From NCBI GenBank assembly GCA_947306365.1, contig CAMZGD010000008.1, positions 26,681-90,680 of the forward strand: a DNA stretch of 64,000 bases, in the 5' to 3' direction. The stretch is from an uncultured Bacteroidales bacterium. GTDB taxonomy: Bacteria; Bacteroidota; Bacteroidia; Bacteroidales; UBA932. Below the pieces are notes generated by a model. That model was not told the DNA's origin, ran no database searches, and saw only the letters and a list, made by a program, of their open reading frames with translations. Positions 1-9,053 of the stretch are shown here, piece after piece (positions within the stretch are counted from its first letter, which is position 1; each line of letters begins with the position of its first letter). A program made the position numbers and the translations under genes.

Positions 1-615
1 GGAGCACGGATCTGCGCCAGCCGCGTGAACGAGACGCCGCGGCAGCACGCATCGCAACTGGCCCCCTACCTGAAAGAAGTCCTGGACGAAGCCGGCATCA
101 CCGCCGCCGGTCTGGACGCCGTCGCCGTCAGCGAAGGGCCGGGATCCTATACCGGACTCCGCGTCGGGGTTTCGACGGCCAAGGGAATCTGCTTCGGGGC
201 CGGAAAGCCCCTGATCGGCATCGACACCCTCCAGATCCTCGCCCTGCAGGCCGATGCGGACTGCGACCGGATCGTCGCGATGATCGACGCGCGCCGGATG
301 GAAGTCTACGCCGCCCCGTTCGACCTTTCGGGCCGCAAGCTCGGGGAGACGAAGGCCGTCATTCTCGACACCGACAGCTTCCGGCAGGAACTGGACGCCG
401 GGCGCGTCCTGTTCATCGGCACGGGTGTCGAAAAGTTCCGGCAGATCTGCACCCATCCCAACGCCCTCTTCCGCCCCTGCTTCCCGCTGGCCACCGCGAT
501 GCTCCAGCCTGCCAGGGAAGCCCTGCAAAAAAAAGGATTCAAAGACGTTGCGTACTTTGAACCCTTTTACCTGAAGGAATTCGTTGCCGGTATCAGCAAA
601 CGTTCCGTCCTGTAA
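1..615 (+). CDS. tsaB: tRNA threonylcarbamoyladenosine biosynthesis protein TsaB, 5' partial
   Basis: Partner of TsaD in making the t6A modification of ANN-decoding tRNAs; TsaB is the inactive ASKHA-fold scaffold. The reading frame is open from base 1 (GARICASRV...), so the first 20 or so codons lie outside the window and the GTG at 25 is not the real start. The family block SEGPGSYTGLRVGVSTAKG, which follows the H-A-S-Q-L helix, is diagnostic. The C-terminal part is the usual divergent TsaB half. It ends two bases before the stop of the convergent lipoprotein gene. Confidence 0.93.
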   Translation, partial: GARICASRVNETPRQHASQLAPYLKEVLDEAGITAAGLDAVAVSEGPGSYTGLRVGVSTAKGICFGAGKPLIGIDTLQILALQADADCDRIVAMIDARRMEVYAAPFDLSGRKLGETKAVILDTDSFRQELDAGRVLFIGTGVEKFRQICTHPNALFRPCFPLATAMLQPAREALQKKGFKDVAYFEPFYLKEFVAGISKRSVL

Positions 616-616
616 C

Positions 617-1753
617 CTACAGCAGCTTGCGGACCAGCTGCTCCAGCGCATCCTTGTCGAAGATGTCGCGTCCCGCGATGTCGCCGTCGCGTCCGATCAC
701 AAAGAGTGAAGGGACCTGTCCGACATTGTAGGCGGCCACCGACGGGGACTGGGCGCCATAGCCGTCATTGACGCTGATCCAGGGAAGCTGCTGGCTCCGC
801 ACGATCGACGCCCAGCTCGGCTTGTCGATATCCAGGCTCACCTGGTAGATTTCCAGCCCCTGGGCGTGATACTTCCGATAGAGTTCCACCAGGTCAACAT
901 TGAACAGCTTCTGCGCATCCTGGCTCACGCTCCAGAAGGAAAGCAGGATCACCTTGCCTTCCAGGTCGGACAGGGAACGGACATTGCCTTCGACGTCGGG
1001 CAGCGCGATGTCGGGGAAACTGATGACCGATGCATCGCCGATACGCGTGTACAGTTCCAGGTCCTTGCTGCGGACATCGAGTTCATCGCGGATCGCCGTC
1101 AGGTATTCCGACTTCGGGTAGATGCCCGAAAGGGAATCCTGCACGGCCCGGAAAAGGACGGCGTCCGTCTCCTGCGCGAAGACCGGAAGGTTCTCCCCGA
1201 AACGCTGGAACAGGGCCACGGCCGACGTGATCGAATGCGGATGGCTGACGATATGACGGATGACCTGGCGCTTGTAGTCCACGTACAGCCGGCTCATCTC
1301 CCGGTTCAGGGCCTGGACCTCGGCATCGCTTCCGGCATCGTCCAGCGAAGCGGCCAGCGCCTGCATCCGGCCGGCGGCCTCCGCGTAAGCATCGTTCAAC
1401 TCCTTCAAGAGCGCGGATTCTTCCGATCCTTCAATTTCGAAGCCGCCTTCGGCCGGAACCGTGACGGTCACCTGGTCGGAAGGCAGGAGGACCATCGATG
1501 CCACCGGCTTTCCGCCCAGGGCAAGATAGTAGAAATACGGTTCGTTTCCGGTCAGCTTCACCTTGTAGTTGAAATGGCCGGACTTGTCGAGCCGGATGGA
1601 GTCAACCGTAACGAGCCGGTTGTAATTCAGTTTCTGAAGGACGACGACGGAATCGGCGGCACCTTCAAGCGTCGCGCTGATCCGGGCGACGGGCCGCGGA
1701 TTGCAGGCGGACAGGAAGCAGAGCACGAGGGCCCAGGTCATCAGTCTCTTCAT
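617..1753 (-). CDS. TlpA/AhpC-TSA-like lipoprotein with DUF4369-type N-terminus; CXXC lost
   Basis: 378 aa lipoprotein: signal with lipobox FLSAC (Cys17), a beta-rich DUF4369-like N-terminal domain (about 22-110), a helical linker and a thioredoxin fold (about 245-378). Bacteroidota relatives are periplasmic disulfide or cytochrome-maturation type thioredoxins. Here the position of the usual WCxxC reads W274-S-V-S-Q-D-A280, so both redox cysteines are gone, while the cis-Pro region (QVPSLFVI) remains. A classical oxidoreductase role is therefore unlikely; a binding or structural role is inference. Its ATG overlaps the HIT gene stop by 4 bases. Confidence 0.85.
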   Translation of the reverse strand: MKRLMTWALVLCFLSACNPRPVARISATLEGAADSVVVLQKLNYNRLVTVDSIRLDKSGHFNYKVKLTGNEPYFYYLALGGKPVASMVLLPSDQVTVTVPAEGGFEIEGSEESALLKELNDAYAEAAGRMQALAASLDDAGSDAEVQALNREMSRLYVDYKRQVIRHIVSHPHSITSAVALFQRFGENLPVFAQETDAVLFRAVQDSLSGIYPKSEYLTAIRDELDVRSKDLELYTRIGDASVISFPDIALPDVEGNVRSLSDLEGKVILLSFWSVSQDAQKLFNVDLVELYRKYHAQGLEIYQVSLDIDKPSWASIVRSQQLPWISVNDGYGAQSPSVAAYNVGQVPSLFVIGRDGDIAGRDIFDKDALEQLVRKLL

Positions 1754-2169
1754 GGCCGTTCAGGGGTTGATGGTGCATCGAAAGCCGCGGCGATGGCGGC
1801 GGCGATTTCCGCAAACCGCGCCGGCGGGAGCTGTTTCTTCTCCTTGCGGAAATCCATGTCTCCTTCCGTCTGGAGCGGGACCAGATGGATGTGCGCGTGC
1901 GGGACTTCCATACCCAGGACCGCCACGCCGACCCGTTTGCAGGGGATCGCGGCCCGGACGGCGGCGGCGACCCGTGCGGCGAACGCCCAGAGACCGGCAT
2001 ACGTTTCTTCGTCGAGATCGAAAATGTAGTCGACCTCCTGTTTGGGAATCACGAGGGTATGGCCTTCCGCAAGCGGATTGATGTCGAGAAAGGCGTAGAA
2101 GCGGTCGTCTTCGGCCACTTTCCAGGAGGGGATCTCGCCCGCCACGATTCTGCTGAAAACGGATGCCAT
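1750..2169 (-). CDS. HIT family nucleotide hydrolase/transferase
   Basis: 139 aa, the full length of a bacterial HIT (histidine triad) protein of the Hint/HinT type, which hydrolyses nucleotide phosphoramidates or similar AMP esters in the cytosol. The triad HAHIHL is present at about residues 97-102, and the N-terminal FSRIVAGEIPSWKV block is typical. Its stop overlaps the start of the TlpA-like gene by 4 bases, and its ATG is 2 bases after the greA stop, so greA, HIT and the lipoprotein gene are probably one transcript. The exact substrate cannot be read from sequence. Confidence 0.93.
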   Translation of the reverse strand: MASVFSRIVAGEIPSWKVAEDDRFYAFLDINPLAEGHTLVIPKQEVDYIFDLDEETYAGLWAFAARVAAAVRAAIPCKRVGVAVLGMEVPHAHIHLVPLQTEGDMDFRKEKKQLPPARFAEIAAAIAAAFDAPSTPERP

Positions 2170-2171
2170 GG

Positions 2172-2642
2172 CTAGATCGAGATTTCCAGGATTTCAAACC
2201 GGATGATGCCCGAAGGCACGGTGACTTCGACGACGTCGCCCTTGCGATGGCCCATCATCGCCTTTCCGATCGGCGTGGTCATTGCCAGCTTGCCTTCCAG
2301 GATGTTCGCCTCGCTTTCCCCCACGAAAGTGTAGGAGACGACGGCGCCGCTGCCTAGGTTCTTCAACTTGACCTTCGTCAGCATCTGGACCGTTTCCGTA
2401 TTGATTTTCGACTCGTCGATCACCTTGGCGTTCGCGATCAGGTCCTGCATCTTGTTGATCTTGAGTTCGAGCATTCCCTGCGCTTCGCGGGCGGCGTCGT
2501 ATTCGGCGTTCTCGGAAAGGTCGCCTTTGTCGCGCGCTTCCGCGATGGCCCGGGAAATGACAGGACGCTCGGCGATCATCGCCGCGAGTTCTTCCCGCAG
2601 CTTGTCGAGCCCTTCCTGCGTTACATAGTGTGCTTCTCCCAT
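2172..2642 (-). CDS. greA: Transcription elongation factor GreA
   Basis: 156 aa, normal GreA length. The N-terminal coiled-coil carries ARDKGDLSENAEYDAA, which contains the acidic tip residues that stimulate transcript cleavage in the RNA polymerase secondary channel. The C-terminal FKBP-like domain ends in PSGIIRFEILEISI. First gene of a probable greA-HIT-lipoprotein operon. A Bacteroidota -7 element lies about 67 bases upstream, with a weak hairpin in the leader. Confidence 0.97.
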   Translation of the reverse strand: MGEAHYVTQEGLDKLREELAAMIAERPVISRAIAEARDKGDLSENAEYDAAREAQGMLELKINKMQDLIANAKVIDESKINTETVQMLTKVKLKNLGSGAVVSYTFVGESEANILEGKLAMTTPIGKAMMGHRKGDVVEVTVPSGIIRFEILEISI

Positions 2643-2654
2643 GTTTCAAAAGTT

Positions 2655-2716
2655 AAAAAGAAAAGAATCCCATCCGATGTGGGACCCTTTCAATGTTCAA
2701 TATATCTGCAAATATA
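2655..2716 (-). promoter_or_regulatory. greA upstream region: -7 element and leader hairpin
   Basis: On the minus strand TATATTTG (2709-2716) matches the Bacteroidota -7 consensus TAnnTTTG; no good -33 TTTG is seen at the right spacing. Downstream lies a 5-bp hairpin (TCCCA at 80-84 against TGGGA at 68-72 of the 2600s) followed by a T-rich run TTCTTTTCTTTTT just before the ATG. This could be the ribF-operon terminator or an element in the greA leader. Confidence 0.4.
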
Positions 2717-2727
2717 CGAAATAATAT

Positions 2728-3618
2728 TTACAAAGCAAGTATCTCAGCTGCCTTTTGCCGATCCAGCACGAGCTGCTCCTTCAGCAGGTCGAGCGAGTCA
2801 AAGCGGCGCTCGTCGCGCAGCCGGGCGCAGAATTCGATGCGGAGGTCCAGGCCGTAGATGTCTTCGTCGAAATCCAGGATGTGCGTTTCGATGGTACGAG
2901 CATTCCCCATTCCGACGGTCGGACGCGTACCGATGTTGCAGACCCCCTTGTACCGGCTGCCCAGCACATCGACGCGCACGGCATAGACGCCGTTCCCGGG
3001 CACGAGCTTCAGCGGCTCGTAGAGTTGCATGTTGGCCGTCGGGAAACCCAGTTTCCGGCCGATCCGGTTGCCTGCCACCACCACGCCGCAGAGTTCGTAA
3101 CGGTAACCGAGCATCCGCTCCGCCGCGGTCACGTCCCCGGCGAACAGCGCATTGCGGATCCGGGTGGAACTGATCGCGCCCCGCTCGGCCGTCAGTTCCG
3201 GCACGCGGACCGGCTCCACGCCGCAGCGCGCCACCACGTCCATCATCTGCTGCACGTTTTCGAAACGGTCGTGCCCGAGCCGGTGGTCATAGCCCAGGAT
3301 CAGGGTCGTGACCCCGAACCGTTCCACCAGATACGTCCGGATGAACTGTTCGGCCGACAACGCGCTGAACGCACGGCTGAACGGCAGGACCTCAAAACGG
3401 TCCACGCCGCACGAAAGGCAGCGCGTCCGCTTTTCCTGCAACGACGTAAGCAGTCGCAGCCGGTCGGCGTCCTGCTGCAGGACGCTGCGCGGATGGGGCC
3501 AGAACGTGACGACCAGCGATTCCTCCCCCTTTTCGCGGGCGATGGCGCACATCTGCCCGATCACGCGCTGGTGACCCAGATGCACGCCATCGAAGAAACC
3601 GGTCGCAGCTACAGCCAT
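2728..3618 (-). CDS. ribF: Bifunctional riboflavin kinase / FAD synthetase RibF
   Basis: 296 aa enzyme making FMN and then FAD. The N-terminal nucleotidyltransferase domain has GFFDGVHLGH (the HxGH-type motif) and later ISSTRIRNAL; the C-terminal riboflavin kinase domain has GRKLGFPTANM and the GVCNIGTRPTVG loop. The N-terminus is a little shorter than usual (GFFDGVHLGH begins at residue 7), but no better upstream start exists because the gene already overlaps the end of the glucan phosphorylase gene by 10 bases. It is probably the last gene of the glycogen transcript. Confidence 0.96.
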   Translation of the reverse strand: MAVAATGFFDGVHLGHQRVIGQMCAIAREKGEESLVVTFWPHPRSVLQQDADRLRLLTSLQEKRTRCLSCGVDRFEVLPFSRAFSALSAEQFIRTYLVERFGVTTLILGYDHRLGHDRFENVQQMMDVVARCGVEPVRVPELTAERGAISSTRIRNALFAGDVTAAERMLGYRYELCGVVVAGNRIGRKLGFPTANMQLYEPLKLVPGNGVYAVRVDVLGSRYKGVCNIGTRPTVGMGNARTIETHILDFDEDIYGLDLRIEFCARLRDERRFDSLDLLKEQLVLDRQKAAEILAL

Positions 3619-6600
3619 TTCACCAGTTCGAAATCCTGACGGTGCGGCATGTTCGGATTCCGGGCATACAGGCGTCCCGCCGATTCAAAGGTGCCGGAGA
3701 ATTCCGGGATGATGGTCGCCCGCCAGGTGGCGACGCCGTCCTGGAACGAGGCCAGCTTGAAATCGTAGAGCGCCACGATGTGGTGCTCGCCCTTGGCGTT
3801 CTGCTCGGTCAGGATGATTTCTGCGCCGAGGTCTTCCGGATCGAGGTCGCCGATCGACGCGACCAGCTCCGACGTGTATTCCTTGCCCAGGATCAGGGAC
3901 GACTTCACGTTGTCGGGCTTGCTGAACGAATGGATTTCGATGTGCTCCCACTCGCGGCGCACACGCTTCTTCCAGAAGGCGATGTCGCGGGCCAGGCTGT
4001 AGTCGTCCTCCACCAGGCGGGCGGTGCGTTCCTTCAGCGGCTCGTAATACTTGTTGCAGTAGTCCGAAAGCATCCGGTTCGTCGTAAAGTTGCAGGCCAC
4101 CTGCGCCACCGTGTTCTTGATGGTCTCGACCCAGCTCTTGGAAATGCCGTATGCATCCTTGTCGTAGAAGCTCGGCACGATCTCGGTTTCCAGGATGTTG
4201 TAGATCGTAGACGAGTCGAGGTCGTCCTGGAACGACTGGTTGTCGTAGGTCCGCTCCATCTTGAGCGCCCAGCCGGCACCCGGCTTGTAGCCTTCCACCC
4301 ACCAGCCGTCGAGCACCGAGAAATGCATCACGCCGTTCATTACGGCCTTTTCGCCGCTGGTGCCGGAAGCCTCCTGCGGCCGCGTCGGGTTGTTCATCCA
4401 CACATCCACGCCCTGCACGAGCAGCTTGGCGATCGTGATGTCGTAGTTCGGGACGAACACGATCTTGCCCAGGAACTGCGGCATCTTGGAGATGTCGATG
4501 ATCCGCTTGATCAGGTCCTGGCCAGCCCGGTCGGCCGGATGGGCCTTGCCCGCGAACAGGAACTGGACCGGATGCTGCGGATGGTTGACGATATCGTTGA
4601 GGCGGTCGAGGTTGCTGAAAAGCAGTGTGGCGCGCTTGTAGGTGGCGAAGCGGCGCGCAAAACCGATGGTCAGCACGTCGTCGCGCAGGGTCTTGCGGAT
4701 CTTGACGATCTCGTGCGGCGAATAGTGGCTTGTAAGCCGCGTATCCGCCATCACTTCCTTCACCGTGTCGATCAGGCGCTTGCGCAGCGTCTGTCGCGTA
4801 CGCCAGATCTTCTCGTCAGACACTTCGTAGATACCTTCGAAGCAGCGCTTGTCGTAGTGGTGCGTCTGGAATTCCTCACCGAACACCTTGGCGTGGATCT
4901 CCTTCCATTCGGGCGCGGTCCAGGTGGGATAGTGCACGCCGTTGGTGACGGAGCTCACATTGAGTTCCTCCGGCAGATAGCCGGGCCACATCGGCGCGAA
5001 GATCTTCTGGCTTACGCGGCCGTGGAGCCAGCTCACACCGTTGATTTCCTGCGACAGGTTGGCGGCCAGGAAGCTCATCGAGAACTTCTCGTTCGGATTC
5101 TCAGGATGGATCTTGCCCAGGCTCATGAAGGTCTGCCAGTCGATCTTCATCCGTTCGGGATAATGCGAGATGTAAATGCGGAGCAAATCTTCCGTGAAGG
5201 CGTCGTGGCCGGCAGGAACCGGCGTATGGGTCGTGAACAGCGACGAGGCGCGGACCACTTCCAGCGCTTCCGGATACGACAGGTTGTCGTTCTGGATGTA
5301 TTCGCGGAGCCGTTCGAAGCCGCAGAAGGCGGCGTGCCCCTCGTTGCAGTGATAGACGTCCGCCTCGACGCCCAGCGCGCGGAGGGCGCGGATGCCGCCC
5401 ACGCCGAGCAGCATCTCCTGCTTCAGGCGGTTCTCCCAGTCGCCGCCGTACAGCTGGTGCGTCACCTGACGGTCTTCGGGCAGGTTGTCTTCGTAGTCGG
5501 TGTCGAGCAGGTAGAGGTCGGTGCGGCCGACTTCCACCCGCCAGATGCGGGCATTGAGGTTACGGCCCGGGAACGCCACGCTGACCTTCAGCCAGTTGCC
5601 CTCCTTGTCGCGGACGGGCGACGCGGGAATCTTCGTAAAATCCTGCGGCTCGTAGTCAGCGATCTGGTCGCCGTAGGCGGAAAGGCGCTGGGTGAAATAG
5701 CCGTGCCGGTAGAGCAGGCCCACCGCGGTCATATTGACCTTCATATCGGACGCTTCCTTCAGGTAGTCGCCGGCCAGGATGCCCAGGCCGCCCGAATAGA
5801 TCTTCAACGACGTGTCGATGCCATATTCCATGCAGAAATAGGCGACACGGGCGCCGGGACGGTTTTCTTTTTCGGCCATATAGGCCTTGAACTCGCCATA
5901 AACGGCATCGAGGTGGGCCAGGAAGGCCGGATCGCGCTCCAGCTTGCGATACTGCTTGAGCGGAATCTTGTCGAGGAACAGCAGCGGGTTTCCGCCGGTC
6001 TTCTTCCACAGGTCCGGATCGATGCTCCGGAACAGGTCGATGGCCGGCTGGTTCCAGCACCACCACAGGTTCTTCGCGAGCGCGTCGAGCGCCCAGAGGC
6101 GTTCGGGCAGTTCCCGCCCGATGAAGACACTCGACCAGGAAGGCTGTCCGGCGGCATACTTGACATACGGCTGCATCCGGTCGTCCGGAATCTCGATGAA
6201 GTCCTTGCGGGTCGCTTTCACCTTGCCGATGGCTGCGGTATAGGCTTCCTTGTAATAGACGATGTTGTTGCGCCAGAGCGCGACCTCCGAGACAGTCTTG
6301 GCGTTCTCCCGCCAGGCAGCGGCCTGCGCCCTGTCCAGCCCGGCCGCCTCGCGGATGCGGCCGGCCACCTGATCCACCACTTCGGCATAGTTGGCATCGT
6401 TGCGTTCGATCACCTGGATGCCGGGATGCGGCTCCGCGCAGTGTTCGCGGACCCAGAGGCCGAAGCCGGCCAGCGAGGTCGTGGTGGTAGGCACGCTGAA
6501 GGCCAGCGACTCGAGCGGCGTATAGCCCCACGGTTCGTAGTAGGACGGGAATACGGTGAGATCCATGCCGACGAGCAGGTCGTAGTAGCGCATATTGAAG

Positions 6601-7841
6601 ATGCCGTCGTCCCCGTTGAGGTAGGTCGGCAGGAAGAACACGTTCACCCGGGCCCCGGTCCTGTTGTTGAGACGCAGTTCGCGGAGGCGGCGCATCACGA
6701 TGTCGTAGTCGTCCATCAGGTAATGGCTGGTCTGGGTCGTATAGACGCTCCCGTTGCCGCCCAGCTTCGCGAGCAGTTCCTTGTCCGGGCCGTTGTTGCC
6801 GGAAGGGACCATGATGAACGCGAGGATCCGCCGGCCGTCGTAGCCGCCGGCATCGAGCTTGCCGAGCGCATCGAGAAAGACGTCGAGGCCCTTGTTGCTG
6901 TATTCGTACCGGCCGCCGATGGACACCAGGACGCTGTCGGCCGCGAAGGACTCGCCCGCCATCGCGGAGGCCACTTCCAGCAACCGTCCGCGCGCGGCCT
7001 TCCGGCACGCGTCATAGTGCTCCGCGTCGGGCGTGAAGCTGTTTTCAAAGCCGTTGGGCGTGATCACGTCGCAGGGACGTCCCAGGAACTGCCGGCACTC
7101 GAGTGCGGTGATCTCGCTCACCGTCGTGAAGACGTCGGACGCGAGGGCCGCCGCCTTCTCGAGCGAATGGCGGGCCACCACGCCGTATTCGTGGGCGAGC
7201 TGGTCCGCATCCAGGCCGGAAAGGCCGTCATAGAGCGGGATGTTCTTGCCCGCCACGCAACGGCCGATGACCGTGGCGTGCGTGGTGAAGATGGTACCGA
7301 TGGGCAGGTTCGACTTCTTGAGGTAGAGCAGGCCGGCGCCCGTCATCCACTCGTGGAACTGGGCGACCACCTTGTCGTGCGGCTTCACGTTGTAGCGCAC
7401 GAAGCTCTCGATGACCTTGCCGGCCGCATAACCGAACAGGGCCGACTCGACGTAATCCCAGTTTCCGCTGATGGAATCGACGCCGAAACGCGTCCACAGC
7501 TCGGTGAGGATTTCGTCCTTATGGCTGATGAAGGTCGTGAAATCGACCAGGATGGCCACCGGCTCGCCGGCGACGTTCCAGTGACCGATCCGCAGACGGA
7601 GCCCCTCTTCCGCCGCGGCGGCGCGCCAGGATCGGAACAGGGTCGGATCTTCCGTAAACTCGGGATTCTGGGCTACGTCGCGCCAGACATCGGGACCGAT
7701 ATGTATATGATGGTTTTTCTTGAACGAAGTGCCCAGGTACAGGGCTTTGGTGGCAATGACGGTATGGATGCCGCCTACCTTGTTGCATACTTCCCAACTG
7801 GTCTCGAACAGGTAGTCGGGCATCGTGAATTTGTCTTCCAT
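3609..7841 (-). CDS. Fusion: GT3 glycogen synthase + GT35 alpha-glucan phosphorylase
   Basis: 1410 aa two-enzyme protein. Residues about 1-560 are a eukaryote-type GT3 glycogen synthase: FETSWEVCNKVGGIHTVI near residue 12-29, and the retaining-GT E-x7-E motif YEPWGYTPLE at about 435-443. From about residue 580 there is a DUF3417-like segment (WALDALAKNLWWCWNQP) and then an alpha-glucan phosphorylase with the PLP-lysine block EASGTSGEKAVMNG at about 1155-1168. One chain would thus both extend glycogen from UDP- or ADP-glucose and release glucose-1-phosphate. Fusions of this size are known in Bacteroidota. It sits between the GH57 gene (6-base gap) and ribF (overlap). Confidence 0.93.
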   Translation of the reverse strand: MEDKFTMPDYLFETSWEVCNKVGGIHTVIATKALYLGTSFKKNHHIHIGPDVWRDVAQNPEFTEDPTLFRSWRAAAAEEGLRLRIGHWNVAGEPVAILVDFTTFISHKDEILTELWTRFGVDSISGNWDYVESALFGYAAGKVIESFVRYNVKPHDKVVAQFHEWMTGAGLLYLKKSNLPIGTIFTTHATVIGRCVAGKNIPLYDGLSGLDADQLAHEYGVVARHSLEKAAALASDVFTTVSEITALECRQFLGRPCDVITPNGFENSFTPDAEHYDACRKAARGRLLEVASAMAGESFAADSVLVSIGGRYEYSNKGLDVFLDALGKLDAGGYDGRRILAFIMVPSGNNGPDKELLAKLGGNGSVYTTQTSHYLMDDYDIVMRRLRELRLNNRTGARVNVFFLPTYLNGDDGIFNMRYYDLLVGMDLTVFPSYYEPWGYTPLESLAFSVPTTTTSLAGFGLWVREHCAEPHPGIQVIERNDANYAEVVDQVAGRIREAAGLDRAQAAAWRENAKTVSEVALWRNNIVYYKEAYTAAIGKVKATRKDFIEIPDDRMQPYVKYAAGQPSWSSVFIGRELPERLWALDALAKNLWWCWNQPAIDLFRSIDPDLWKKTGGNPLLFLDKIPLKQYRKLERDPAFLAHLDAVYGEFKAYMAEKENRPGARVAYFCMEYGIDTSLKIYSGGLGILAGDYLKEASDMKVNMTAVGLLYRHGYFTQRLSAYGDQIADYEPQDFTKIPASPVRDKEGNWLKVSVAFPGRNLNARIWRVEVGRTDLYLLDTDYEDNLPEDRQVTHQLYGGDWENRLKQEMLLGVGGIRALRALGVEADVYHCNEGHAAFCGFERLREYIQNDNLSYPEALEVVRASSLFTTHTPVPAGHDAFTEDLLRIYISHYPERMKIDWQTFMSLGKIHPENPNEKFSMSFLAANLSQEINGVSWLHGRVSQKIFAPMWPGYLPEELNVSSVTNGVHYPTWTAPEWKEIHAKVFGEEFQTHHYDKRCFEGIYEVSDEKIWRTRQTLRKRLIDTVKEVMADTRLTSHYSPHEIVKIRKTLRDDVLTIGFARRFATYKRATLLFSNLDRLNDIVNHPQHPVQFLFAGKAHPADRAGQDLIKRIIDISKMPQFLGKIVFVPNYDITIAKLLVQGVDVWMNNPTRPQEASGTSGEKAVMNGVMHFSVLDGWWVEGYKPGAGWALKMERTYDNQSFQDDLDSSTIYNILETEIVPSFYDKDAYGISKSWVETIKNTVAQVACNFTTNRMLSDYCNKYYEPLKERTARLVEDDYSLARDIAFWKKRVRREWEHIEIHSFSKPDNVKSSLILGKEYTSELVASIGDLDPEDLGAEIILTEQNAKGEHHIVALYDFKLASFQDGVATWRATIIPEFSGTFESAGRLYARNPNMPHRQDFELVKWL

Positions 7842-7847
7842 GCTTGC

Positions 7848-9053
7848 TTATTTGGTTTTCTTGTCCTTAAGTTTCTCCTTGATGCGGAGCTCGAAGTCCG
7901 CGAGCACGTTCATATAGTTGATGAACGCCTCGTAGGGGGTGTCGTACGGGTTGAAATAACTGTGGACGCTGCCGTCGGAGAAGAATTTGGTGCACATATA
8001 ATAGAAGTGGTCGCTCTCCTGCAGCTTGCGATAGACGCCGATCAGGTTCTCGTCCTTCGTCCGGTACACGTCGGCCTCCAGGGCATAGAGCTTGTTGAAC
8101 GCCTCCTCCTGCAGCTCGTTGCCGAGCCAGGCGCTGGTGTCGCGCTCCTCGTCCGCCCAGGAAATCGGGAACGGCACGTGCAGCGGCGCCAACGGCTGGT
8201 AGCGCTGCGCCGCCTCGGACGGCGTGCAGAAGTCGAGGTTGCGGGAAAGGATGGCGGCGGGCAGGGCGTTCATGAAGTCGAAGATGCCGCTTGCACTGCG
8301 CTGGTGCTCGCCGAAGGTCTCATAATCCATGAACAGGTTGAGCACGTCGCCCTTCTCCAGCGTGGAAACCGCCCAGTCGGCGAACTTGTCGGCCGTCAGC
8401 GGCCAGCCGCTCCACCCCTTGTCCGAGAAGCGGAAGGCGATGTCGTCGCTCAGGTTGAAATTGCGCAGCAGCAGCTTCAGCCGCGGGTTGATGGCGTTCA
8501 CGTACACGAAATCGGGGCTCTTCCAGCCGAGGATGTGCTTGGCGCCCTCGGTCAGCATCACCTCGTAGCCCATATCGGCCACGGCGGCGCCGATGGCGTC
8601 GGAATACACGAGCTCCGTGTTGCGGAATACCACGGGCTTGACGCCGAACAGCCGGCGCACCAGGTCGGCGTGCTGCTTCACCTGCTTCTTGAACTCGGTC
8701 ATCGACGCGAGCGAGGCGAGCGAATGGGAATAGGTCTCCGCCAGGAACTCCACGCAGCCGGTGGCCGCAAGCGCCTTGAAGCTGTCGATCACCTCCGGCG
8801 CATAGCGCTCGAACTGCTCGATGGCCACGCCCGAGATGGAGAACGCCGCCTTGAAGGCGCCGTTGTGGCGCAGGATCAGGTCGTGCAGCATCCGGTTGGC
8901 CGGCAGATAGCACCGCTCCGCCACGCGGCGGACGATGGTACGGTTCGCGAAATCATCGAGATAGTGGTAGTCGTTGCCGATGTCGAAGAAGCGGAACTGC
9001 CGCAGACGGTCGGGCTGGTGGACCTGGAAGTAGAAACAAACTGACTTATTCAT
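7848..9053 (-). CDS. GH57 family alpha-amylase-type glycoside hydrolase
   Basis: 401 aa, a compact GH57 protein. The family opening FYFQVHQPDRL is present, then the catalytic nucleophile region FLAETYSHSL with Glu106, and the acid/base region FMDYETFGEH with Asp241. GH57 enzymes hydrolyse or transfer alpha-1,4-glucans; in this Bacteroidota gene order the enzyme is assumed to trim or remodel intracellular glycogen. No signal peptide, so cytosolic. Its ATG overlaps the GT4 stop by 4 bases (ATGA), implying translational coupling. Confidence 0.93.
   Translation of the reverse strand: MNKSVCFYFQVHQPDRLRQFRFFDIGNDYHYLDDFANRTIVRRVAERCYLPANRMLHDLILRHNGAFKAAFSISGVAIEQFERYAPEVIDSFKALAATGCVEFLAETYSHSLASLASMTEFKKQVKQHADLVRRLFGVKPVVFRNTELVYSDAIGAAVADMGYEVMLTEGAKHILGWKSPDFVYVNAINPRLKLLLRNFNLSDDIAFRFSDKGWSGWPLTADKFADWAVSTLEKGDVLNLFMDYETFGEHQRSASGIFDFMNALPAAILSRNLDFCTPSEAAQRYQPLAPLHVPFPISWADEERDTSAWLGNELQEEAFNKLYALEADVYRTKDENLIGVYRKLQESDHFYYMCTKFFSDGSVHSYFNPYDTPYEAFINYMNVLADFELRIKEKLKDKKTK

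Noticed and set aside
3642..9044. 1800-codon open frame on the plus strand opposite the glycogen genes
   Set aside because: It runs antisense to three well-supported enzymes whose motifs are intact, and has no family-like segments. Long antisense frames are common in GC-rich DNA with strong third-position bias.
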